Part shown: positions 6,436 to 13,919 of the stretch, piece by piece
How positions within the stretch are numbered: position 1 is the first letter of the stretch
How the letters are laid out: each line of letters opens with the position of its first letter
Assembly (NCBI GenBank): GCA_900769285.1
Contig: CAAGGB010000063.1
Location: 1-19,372 of the forward strand
Source of the DNA: Victivallales bacterium
Lineage (GTDB): Bacteria; Verrucomicrobiota; Lentisphaeria; Oligosphaerales; Oligosphaeraceae
Reading direction: 5' to 3'
Length of the DNA stretch: 19,372 bases
Notes under the pieces: generated by a model
Database searches by the model: none
Told to the model about the DNA's origin: nothing
The model's input: the letters and a program-made list of their open reading frames with translations, nothing else
Program-made: the position numbers and the translations under genes

Positions 6436-8691
6436 TTACTGTTCCTCCTTGCCTTCGGGGATGTAGTCCTTGTCGTTGAGCAGGAGCACCTGGGCGAGCT
6501 TGATGCCGTCCTCGCGGTTCAGCACGGCGATGCGGTGGCGCCCCGGCTGGAAATGGTAGGTCTTGGGCGACTTCTGCCAGTGCCAGGCGTTGTAGGTGCC
6601 GTCGTTGCCGACGGTGTAGGAGGTCGCGCTGCCGTCGACGGCGACGTCGAGGGTGTTGCCGCAGGAGCCGTCCCAGAGGACGTTGAACCAGAGGTAGCCG
6701 GTGGCTTCGCGGGCGAGCTCGAACTCGAAGACGCAGCCGCCGTACTCGAGGGCGGGTGCCTTGCCGGCCGGCGGGACGCCAGCCTTGTCCGGGATGTAGA
6801 GGACGCCCTCCGGATACTCGCCGGCCTCGTCCTCGACCTTCCTCATGGGGAGGGTGACGCTGACGGCGCGTCCGGCGTTGAAGAGCAGGAAGAGCTCGTC
6901 CTCGTCAGGCGCCTTGAGGACGTGGGAGTCGTCGGCGGGCGGGGCGGGGACGGCGGCGGCCTTGGGGTCGGGCTGCGGCGCGGGTTCGGCCGGCTGGCAG
7001 CAGTCGCCCGCGTCCTTGTCTGCGGGAGCCTCCTGCGGGGCGGCGGGAGGCTCCTTGTCGCCGGAGTCGCTGGGGTCGATGGACAAATGGATGATGCGTG
7101 GCTTCGGCTTGCGCGTGAGCAGCCTGTCTGAGAGGGGAATGGCGGCGATGGCGGCGGCGGCGAGGAGCAGCAGGGCGATGAGCCCGCGGCGGCCCAGGCA
7201 GAGGTCGTCGCTGTGGTCGCGCCAGACGGGGAGCGAGAAGGCGGAGCCGAGGGCGAGGGCGAAGGTCAGGCCGACGCCCTTGGTGAGCGGGTCGGAGAGG
7301 AGCATGGCGGCCAGCAGGACGGCGAGGGCGAGGGCGGAGCCGAGGTGGAGCCGCAGCGAGTCCTCCTCGTCGGAGGGGAGCAGTCGCAGGCTACTGCCGA
7401 GGGCGGCGAGGAAGAGGAGGGCGAAGGCGAGGGTGGCGGGGAAGCCGAGGGTGGCGAGGAGGATGCCCCAGCCGGACTGGGTGTCGGTGGGGATGTCGTT
7501 GAGCTGCGGCTTGGGGAGCGGGGCGAAGCGCAGGTCCTCGTCGAGTCCGTAGGCCTTGCCGATGGCCTTCTGGTAGTTGCCGGAGCCGACGCCATGGAGG
7601 GGGTTGCGGGCCGCGGTCCGGACGGCGGCGATGAGGTCGTAGTGCGAGGTGCGGAGCTCGTGCGCGGCGGGCGAGTGGTCATCGGCGCGGACGGGCTCGT
7701 AGGAGTTGAAGAGGACGGCGGCGTCGGGCTGGTAGTCGTAGCCCTTGAGGGGCGAGGCGGTGGCCCGCCAGACGTCCAGGACGCCGAGCGACGGCGCCTG
7801 CCAGGCGGCGAGGCCGGCGAGGAGGAAGGCGAGGACGACGGCGGCGACGGAGGAGCGTGAGCAGGCGGCGGCGCCGACGGTCAGCGCGGCGGCGGCGAGG
7901 AGGGCCAGCGGGGCGCTGGGGAGGAGCAGGAGGGCAAGGGCGGTGACGAGGGCGACGGCGAGTTCGGGGAGCCAGCGGAGGAGCCCGGTGAGACGCGCCG
8001 TGAGGCCGAGCCATTGGGGAATCGTCCAGGCCAGGGTGGCGGCCAGGTAGACGCCCAGCGCGGTGGGGCTTCGGAACAGGCCGGTCATGGCGGCGCCGAT
8101 GCCCCAGGGAAGCTCGATGACGTCGCGCGGGGCCAGCGCCAGATAGGCGCCGGAGTGGGCGAGCTGGACGGCGGCGGCGAGGAGGTTGAGCAGCAGGCCG
8201 GCCGTCACGGCGGCCAGCGTCGTGCGGGGCATGGTGCGCGTCATGAGGGAGAACAGCGCCATGCCGCCGACCAGGAGCATGGCCGTCTGGGCCACCTCAA
8301 GGGCGCCGCCCAGGCCCGTGCCCGACGCGATGTTGGCGGCAGCGGAGGCCAGGACGGGCAGCAGGCACAGCCATGGCAGGCGCAGACGGCGCCCGCGGAT
8401 GACTGTGTGGAGGCCGGCCACGGCGAACGCCGCCAGGAACGCGACGTCCGAGATGGCGAATTTGGCGAGCAGGCTGGAGACGGGGCACTGCGCCGGGATG
8501 GGGAGCCGTACCTGGTTGGCCATGAGGGCGAGCAGGACGCCGCAGACGGCCTTGAGCCAGGTGGGGGTGTCGGGGCAGAGCCTGGGGTGGGGCGGCGTCT
8601 CGCCGGGGGGCGGCGCGACGGGTGAGAGCGGGGTGGGGGCGCTGGCGGGCTGGGTGCTGTCGGCGGGTGCGGTCTGGGGCTTCTCGGGCAT
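6436..8691 (-). CDS. O-antigen ligase/polymerase-like membrane protein fused to a C-terminal beta (carbohydrate-binding-like) domain
   Basis: This is a 751-residue protein. Residues 1-45 are a proline-rich cytoplasmic tail. About 45-300 hold repeated hydrophobic helices, including GLFRSPTALGVYLA (204-217), the motif before the central helix in Wzy/WaaL-type enzymes. A large loop (about 300-405) carries ARNPLHGVGSGNY (361-373), the hallmark NPLxGxGxGNF-like motif of the Wzy_C/O-antigen ligase family, and DIPTDTQSGW (399-408). More helices follow (about 406-430, 450-488, 503-521). After a long Pro/Ala linker (about 535-590), residues 600-745 form a strand-rich domain (FEFELAREATGYLWFNVLWD, LDVAVDGS, TYHFQPGRHRIAVLNRED). 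It resembles a galactose-binding-like jelly roll. Family members join sugar units or transfer glycans on undecaprenol at the periplasmic face. The extra domain is unusual. The ATG at 8691 is preferred because a -10-like box lies at 8757-8762; an in-frame TTG at 8778 is the alternative. No good ribosome-binding site is seen. Confidence 0.75.
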   Translation of the reverse strand: MPEKPQTAPADSTQPASAPTPLSPVAPPPGETPPHPRLCPDTPTWLKAVCGVLLALMANQVRLPIPAQCPVSSLLAKFAISDVAFLAAFAVAGLHTVIRGRRLRLPWLCLLPVLASAAANIASGTGLGGALEVAQTAMLLVGGMALFSLMTRTMPRTTLAAVTAGLLLNLLAAAVQLAHSGAYLALAPRDVIELPWGIGAAMTGLFRSPTALGVYLAATLAWTIPQWLGLTARLTGLLRWLPELAVALVTALALLLLPSAPLALLAAAALTVGAAACSRSSVAAVVLAFLLAGLAAWQAPSLGVLDVWRATASPLKGYDYQPDAAVLFNSYEPVRADDHSPAAHELRTSHYDLIAAVRTAARNPLHGVGSGNYQKAIGKAYGLDEDLRFAPLPKPQLNDIPTDTQSGWGILLATLGFPATLAFALLFLAALGSSLRLLPSDEEDSLRLHLGSALALAVLLAAMLLSDPLTKGVGLTFALALGSAFSLPVWRDHSDDLCLGRRGLIALLLLAAAAIAAIPLSDRLLTRKPKPRIIHLSIDPSDSGDKEPPAAPQEAPADKDAGDCCQPAEPAPQPDPKAAAVPAPPADDSHVLKAPDEDELFLLFNAGRAVSVTLPMRKVEDEAGEYPEGVLYIPDKAGVPPAGKAPALEYGGCVFEFELAREATGYLWFNVLWDGSCGNTLDVAVDGSATSYTVGNDGTYNAWHWQKSPKTYHFQPGRHRIAVLNREDGIKLAQVLLLNDKDYIPEGKEEQ

Positions 8692-8756
8692 GGCGATGGC
8701 TATCGGCGGAAAGGAGGGTTCATGGATGGGCTTGCCTCCCCGGCGGGGAGCGTCAT

Positions 8757-8762
8757 AATATA
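8757..8762 (-). promoter_or_regulatory. Possible -10 box for the polymerase-like gene cassette
   Basis: Reading the minus strand, TATATT (8762-8757) continues as TATATTATG. The same octamer TATATTAT occurs at the rubrerythrin and guaA promoters. The -35 position 17 bp upstream (TTTCAT) is poor. It would start transcription near 8750, about 60 nt before the ATG at 8691. Confidence 0.35.
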
Positions 8763-8846
8763 GAACGGACAACAGCAAGATGAAATGGGAGCGAGGCGTT
8801 TTTTTTCCGCCTTCCCCGGCACGTGCGATTTTGGTGGCGCGGAGGA

Positions 8847-8875
8847 CTGGCGAAAGGCGAAAATGCCACTATATT
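8847..8875 (+). promoter_or_regulatory. Probable promoter of the rubrerythrin gene
   Basis: TATATT (8870-8875, continuing as TATATTATTAG) lies 17 bp after a weak -35 (CTGGCG, 8847-8852). It is one half of the divergent control region 8692-8977, which also holds an 8-T tract (8799-8806) flanked by GGCG and CCGCC. The predicted leader is about 95 nt. Confidence 0.45.
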
Positions 8876-8977
8876 ATTAGTCAGATGAATGCGTGGCGAA
8901 GACGCGGCGGACGCCATGCCGCCCGCGCCCCAGGCCACGTGAGAAAGCCAATGCCAGTCCAGAAAGGAGAAAGAGTC

Positions 8978-9511
8978 ATGGAACTGAAGGGAAGCAAGAC
9001 TGCCGAGAATCTGGCCTACGCCTTTGCCGGCGAGTCCCAGGCGCGCAACAAGTACCAGTACTTCGCCAGCGTCGCCCGCAAGGAGGGCTACGAGCAGATC
9101 GCCGCCATCTTCGAGGAGACGGCCGGCAACGAGAAGGAGCACGCAAAGCTGTGGTTCAAGCACCTGAAGGGCATCGGCACCACCGTCGAGAACCTGCAGG
9201 CCGCCGCCGCCGGCGAGCACGAGGAGTGGACGGACATGTATGCCCGTTTCGCCGAGGTCGCCGAGGAGGAGGGCTTCAAGGCCATCGCCCAGCAGATGCG
9301 CAACGTCGCCGCCATCGAGAAGCGCCATGAGGAGCGCTACCTCAAGCTGCTCGAGAACATCAAGGAGGGCACCGTCTACGCCAAGGCGACCAAGACCATC
9401 TGGATCTGCCGCAACTGCGGCCATGTCGTCGTCAGCGAGACGGCCCCCGAGGTCTGCCCGACCTGCTTCCACCCGAAGGCCTACTTCGAGATGCTCTCGG
9501 AGAACTTCTGA
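8978..9511 (+). CDS. rbr: Rubrerythrin
   Basis: This is a 177-residue protein of normal rubrerythrin length with both domains. The N-terminal ferritin-like four-helix bundle carries the diiron ligands: Glu19 (AGES), Glu52 and His55 (ExxH), Glu93 and Glu96, then Glu114 and His117 (second ExxH). The C-terminal rubredoxin-like domain has Cys144-x2-Cys147 and Cys160-x2-Cys163, which bind one iron. Rubrerythrins reduce hydrogen peroxide to water in the cytoplasm of anaerobes and microaerophiles, with electrons from NADH through rubredoxin-type partners. I chose the ATG at 8978 because AAGGAG (8964-8969) lies 8 nt upstream and the mature N-terminus matches the family. An in-frame ATG at 8951 would add nine residues. 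The gene is transcribed alone, ended by hairpins at 9515-9619. Confidence 0.96.
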   Translation: MELKGSKTAENLAYAFAGESQARNKYQYFASVARKEGYEQIAAIFEETAGNEKEHAKLWFKHLKGIGTTVENLQAAAAGEHEEWTDMYARFAEVAEEEGFKAIAQQMRNVAAIEKRHEERYLKLLENIKEGTVYAKATKTIWICRNCGHVVVSETAPEVCPTCFHPKAYFEMLSENF

Positions 9512-9514
9512 GGC

Positions 9515-9537
9515 GTCCCCTGGACAGAGCCAGGGAC
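9515..9537 (+). other. Hairpin directly after rubrerythrin
   Basis: GTC-CCTGG (9515-9523, one bulged C) pairs with CCAGG-GAC (9530-9537) around a 6-nt loop. It begins 3 nt after the stop codon and is the first of three hairpins in a row. It may protect the 3' end of the mRNA. Confidence 0.4.
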
Positions 9538-9540
9538 TGC

Positions 9541-9582
9541 GGCCCCGCCGTGTCGGCCAGACGGCCTGGCGCGGCGGGGGCC
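9541..9582 (+). other. GC-rich stem after rubrerythrin
   Basis: GGCCCCGCCG (9541-9550) pairs with 9572-9582 with one bulged G. An inner GGCC/GGCC stem (9555-9566) sits in its loop. It lies between the first small hairpin and the T-tailed terminator. Confidence 0.4.
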
Positions 9583-9590
9583 CAGGATGT

Positions 9591-9619
9591 GCCTCCCCGT
9601 CTGCGCGGGGGGCTTTTTT
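9591..9619 (+). terminator. Rho-independent terminator of rubrerythrin
   Basis: GCCTCCC (9591-9597) pairs with GGGGGGC (9607-9613, one G-T pair) and is followed by six T residues (9614-9619). This is the clearest intrinsic terminator in the window. Confidence 0.8.
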
Positions 9620-9657
9620 GTGTGTCATGGGGTCAAGGACGAGGATATAGGACGAGG

Positions 9658-11091
9658 ATGGAGCGACGGCAGCTCAAGGAGCGTGTGTCCTTCTGGCGGC
9701 AGTTTCTGCAGGAGGGCGTGTGGATGCTGGATCCGGAGCGGCTGCGGCCGATGCGGCGTCTGCTGGTGCAGTCGCTGAAGGTGCTGGTGACGGCGGGTCG
9801 CGGCTATGTCCATGACGGTTGTGGCGTGCAGGCGTCGGCGCTGACGTACATCACGCTGGTGTCGCTGGTGCCGATGCTGGCGATCATGTTCTCGTTCTCG
9901 AAGGGCATTGGCTTTCAGAGCCATCTGTTCGACGCGGTGGGGATTGAGCGCGTCGAGCTGGTCGCCGGCGAGGTGACGTACCGCGTGCGGGAGGTGGCGG
10001 AGGGCGTTCAGGCGGGGATGGTCACGGAGCTTCCCGAGTCGATGCAGCGGGTGGTGCTGCAGATTTTCACCTATGTGGAGAACACGAATTTCGCGGCGAT
10101 GGGAGTGGTGGGCACGGTGATGCTGTTCGTGAGCGTGGTGCTGTCGATCGCGAAGCTGGAGCGGTGCTTCAACCTGATTTGGGGCGTGGACCGTCCGCGG
10201 CCGCTGCTGAAGAAGTTTGCGGAGTATCTGGTGGTGCTGCTGGTGGCGCCGCTGCTGTTCCTGCTGGTGGGCAGCGTGAATTCGCTGCTGATGAGCGAGT
10301 CGGTGATGGGTGTGGTGCGCGAGTACGCTGGGCCGGTGGCGGGCCTGATGGTGTGGTTCGCGAAGCTGGTGATGCTGTGCCTGCTGTTCGTGTTCTTCGC
10401 GTTCTTCTACATGTTCATGCCGCACACGCGGGTGAAGGCGGGCGCGGCGCTGCTGTCGGGGGCGGTGACGGGGCTGCTGTGGTTCGCCGTGCTGCTTGCG
10501 TACCTGAAGCTGCAGATTGGCCTGGCGAACTTCAACACCATCTACGGGACCTTCGCGGCGCTGCCGTTCTTCCTGGCGGTGCTCTACGCGAACTGGTGCA
10601 TCGTGCTGGCCGGCGGCGAGCTGAGCTACGCCATGCAGTATCACCGCTTCCTGCGCGTCGACAAGCATGAGAGGCCGATGCCCGCCGGCGCCTGCATGCT
10701 GCTGGGGCAGCTGGCCATGTTCGAGGCGTGCCGCGCCTACGCGACGCCGGAGGAGGGCAGTTGGGCGCCCGAGCGCTACGCCATCCGCCACGCCATCCCC
10801 ATGCGCCAGATGCAGTACGCCGTCCTGACGCTGGTGCAGGCGCGCCTGCTCGTCAAGCTGGATGTCGGCGAGGACGAGGACCGCTTTGTGCCAGGATGCC
10901 CCTCGGAGTCCATCACGCCGGCGACGGTCGAGCAGGTCTTCCGCGACATCCACACCGCCGACGGCCGCCAGTACTTCTCGCTGCTGCCGCCACGACTGGC
11001 CAAGGCGCTCAGGGAGCGCCTGGCCGGCTTCGACGGCGAGCTGGCCACGATGCGCTTCACCGACTACATCGGAGAGGAGGAGCAGGCATGA
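9658..11091 (+). CDS. YihY/BrkB-family (UPF0761-type) inner-membrane protein
   Basis: This is a 477-residue protein. An amphipathic N-terminal stretch (1-55) is followed by the family's conserved entry VQASALTYITLVSLVPMLAI (58-77) and about six membrane helices up to residue 325. The characteristic sequence FNTIYGTFAALPFFLAVLYA (292-311) precedes the last helix and GGELSYA. A soluble tail of about 150 residues (329-477) follows, helical with charged residues, as in the longer YihY members with a cytoplasmic C-terminal domain. Members were once mislabelled RNase BN; their role is not established, and suggestions include transport and envelope integrity. The start at 9658 has overlapping AGGA/GAGG just upstream. 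In-frame codons before it overlap the rubrerythrin terminator and are unlikely to be used. Its stop overlaps the next gene's start (ATGA), so the two are translationally coupled. Confidence 0.85.
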   Translation: MERRQLKERVSFWRQFLQEGVWMLDPERLRPMRRLLVQSLKVLVTAGRGYVHDGCGVQASALTYITLVSLVPMLAIMFSFSKGIGFQSHLFDAVGIERVELVAGEVTYRVREVAEGVQAGMVTELPESMQRVVLQIFTYVENTNFAAMGVVGTVMLFVSVVLSIAKLERCFNLIWGVDRPRPLLKKFAEYLVVLLVAPLLFLLVGSVNSLLMSESVMGVVREYAGPVAGLMVWFAKLVMLCLLFVFFAFFYMFMPHTRVKAGAALLSGAVTGLLWFAVLLAYLKLQIGLANFNTIYGTFAALPFFLAVLYANWCIVLAGGELSYAMQYHRFLRVDKHERPMPAGACMLLGQLAMFEACRAYATPEEGSWAPERYAIRHAIPMRQMQYAVLTLVQARLLVKLDVGEDEDRFVPGCPSESITPATVEQVFRDIHTADGRQYFSLLPPRLAKALRERLAGFDGELATMRFTDYIGEEEQA

Positions 11092-12017
11092 GAAGGCGGC
11101 TGACGCTGCTGGCCTGCCTGCTCGGCGCCTGCCTGCTCGGCGCCGAGCCGCTGCGCGTGTTCGTGAGCATCGTGCCGCAGCTGGAGTGCGTCCGACGCTT
11201 GGCGGGCGACTGGGTGGAGGCGGAGGCGCTGGTGCCGCCCGGCGCGAGCCCCGAGACATACGCGCCGGGGCCGCGGCAGATGTCCGCGCTGGGACGCGCG
11301 CGGCTGCTGGTCCTCATCGGTGCGCCTTTCGAGCGCACCCTCGTGCGCAAGGTGCGCGGCGCCTTCCCCCGCGTGGAGCTCCTGGACACGACGCACGGCA
11401 TGGCGTTCCGCGTCATGAAGGCCGACGAGGCCAGCGCCCATGTCCACCACGGCGAGGGTGAGCCGGACGGGGAGGACGACGACGAGGACGAGGACGAACA
11501 CGAGGGCGCCCATCACGAGTGCCACGGCCACGGCGAGGGCGAGCATGACCCGCACGTCTGGCTCAGTCCGCTGAACATGGCCGTCCATGCGCGGCACGTC
11601 GCGCGGGCGCTCGGCCGGCTGCTGCCGTCGCGCGCCGCCGACATCGACGCGCGGCTGGCGGCCTACTGCGCGGAGCTGGAGGCGCTCGACGCGGAGCTCC
11701 GTCACGGCCTGGCCGCTCGTCCCGTGCGTGACGTGGTGGTCTTCCACCCCGCGTTCGGGTATCTGCTGGAGCGCTGCGGCCTGCGGCAGCGCGTCATCGA
11801 GCTGGGCGGCCGCGAGCCGACGGGGCGCCATCTGGGGACGGTCATCCGCTGGGCGCGTCGTCGCCAGGTGGACTGTATCTATGTGCAGCCGCAGTTCAGC
11901 GTGTCGTCCGCCTCCGTCATCGCGTCGGAGATCGGCGGGAAGGTCATGACGCTGGACCCGATGCCGCATCCCTACCTCGAGGGCATGCGACGGCTCGCGC
12001 GGCAACTGCTGCAGTAG
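11088..12017 (+). CDS. Zinc/manganese-type ABC transporter substrate-binding protein (ZnuA/TroA-like)
   Basis: This is a 309-residue exported protein of the metal-binding SBP family (cluster A-I). It opens with a basic n-region (MRRR) and a hydrophobic stretch with two copies of ACLLG (9-18). Cys10 or Cys15 could be a lipidation site, or the protein may simply be cleaved near residue 19. GASPETYAP (52-60) is the first metal-site motif, with Glu56 where most relatives have His. Residues 117-155 form the His/Asp/Glu-rich loop seen in zinc binders. The remaining ligand motifs are DPHVWLSP (His156), VFHPAFGY (His220) and TLDPM (Asp290). The protein should bind periplasmic Zn2+ (or Mn2+) for an ABC importer, but no permease or ATPase gene is adjacent. 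It overlaps the YihY-like gene by 4 bp, with GGAGAGGAGGAG as the ribosome-binding region. Confidence 0.9.
   Translation: MRRRLTLLACLLGACLLGAEPLRVFVSIVPQLECVRRLAGDWVEAEALVPPGASPETYAPGPRQMSALGRARLLVLIGAPFERTLVRKVRGAFPRVELLDTTHGMAFRVMKADEASAHVHHGEGEPDGEDDDEDEDEHEGAHHECHGHGEGEHDPHVWLSPLNMAVHARHVARALGRLLPSRAADIDARLAAYCAELEALDAELRHGLAARPVRDVVVFHPAFGYLLERCGLRQRVIELGGREPTGRHLGTVIRWARRRQVDCIYVQPQFSVSSASVIASEIGGKVMTLDPMPHPYLEGMRRLARQLLQ
11112..11141 (+). repeat. Two perfect 15-bp tandem copies in a signal-peptide coding region
   Basis: The unit GCCTGCCTGCTCGGC occurs twice in direct succession (11112-11126 and 11127-11141), in frame. Each copy encodes ACLLG in the hydrophobic core of the substrate-binding protein's signal peptide. 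Confidence 0.9.
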
Positions 12018-12067
12018 ACGGCGGCCCCTTCTTTGTCGGAATTGACGCAAAAAATCACGTTTTGTCA

Positions 12068-12098
12068 TTGTTGCCGCGGAATTTTCCGTTTATATTAT
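12068..12098 (+). promoter_or_regulatory. Promoter of guaA
   Basis: An AT-rich island holds TATATTAT (12091-12098). Two readings work: TTGTTG (12068-12073)-N17-TATATT, or TTGCCG (12071-12076)-N16-TATTAT. A run of A and T with a small inverted repeat (CAAAA/TTTTG, around 12048-12065) lies directly upstream and could be an UP-like element or an operator. Transcription would start near 12104. Confidence 0.55.
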
Positions 12099-12106
12099 GC
12101 GCCAGT

Positions 12107-12143
12107 CGGCGCCGGGAAGCCATGCGGTTCCCGGGGAGCGCCG
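12107..12143 (+). other. Structured 5' leader of guaA
   Basis: CCGGGAA (12112-12118) pairs with TTCCCGG (12128-12134). The stem extends outward, CGGCG (12107-12111) with CGCCG (12139-12143), leaving a 4-nt GGAG bulge. It would be the first thing transcribed from the guaA promoter. It does not show the conserved core of a purine riboswitch, and any regulatory role is inference. Confidence 0.4.
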
Positions 12144-12178
12144 TATGAGCCCGCAGCCAACAACGTCAGGGAACGTGC

Positions 12179-13717
<1,539 letters not shown>

Positions 13718-13741
13718 GACGGCCGGAACGGCCCCTTGCGG

Positions 13742-13780
13742 CGGCGGCGCCCCTCCTCCTGGGCGGCGCCGCCGTTTGCT
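13742..13780 (+). terminator. Hairpin after guaA (probable terminator)
   Basis: CGGCGGCGCC (13742-13751) pairs perfectly with GGCGCCGCCG (13765-13774) and is followed by a weak T-rich tail (TTTGCTGTT). It lies 24 bp after the guaA stop. Confidence 0.55.
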
Positions 13781-13804
13781 GTTCGAGCGACAGGCCCGCG
13801 CATC

Positions 13805-13833
13805 TTGAAAATGGGCGTTCCTCGCCTTATATT
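13805..13833 (+). promoter_or_regulatory. Sigma-70-type promoter of the secreted-protein/GH42 operon
   Basis: TTGAAA (13805-13810) and TATATT (13828-13833) are separated by exactly 17 bp. The -35 box is identical to that of the pseudopilin promoter. The predicted start near 13840 gives a leader of about 80 nt before the ATG at 13920. Confidence 0.7.
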
Positions 13834-13919
13834 GCCGACAGCCAAAGGGCGGGGGAAGGGCATCGTGACCGGTGCTCGCCTCTCCGCCATCACCGACGAT
13901 TCCGAACCAAGGAGAACAC

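Noticed and set aside
8722..8763. A 13-residue plus-strand mini-gene preceded by a perfect AAAGGAGGG
   Set aside because: It lies antisense to the start region of the polymerase-like gene, has no promoter in front of it, and a short purine run of this kind is expected by chance.
8692..8778. N-terminal extension of the polymerase-like protein from a TTG at 8778
   Set aside because: The extension would overlap the -10-like box at 8757-8762 and starts with a rare codon. The ATG at 8691 gives a normal cytoplasmic tail before the first helix. Not fully excluded.
12099..12178. A purine riboswitch before guaA
   Set aside because: The leader forms a GC hairpin but lacks the three-way junction core and conserved loop bases of purine riboswitches.
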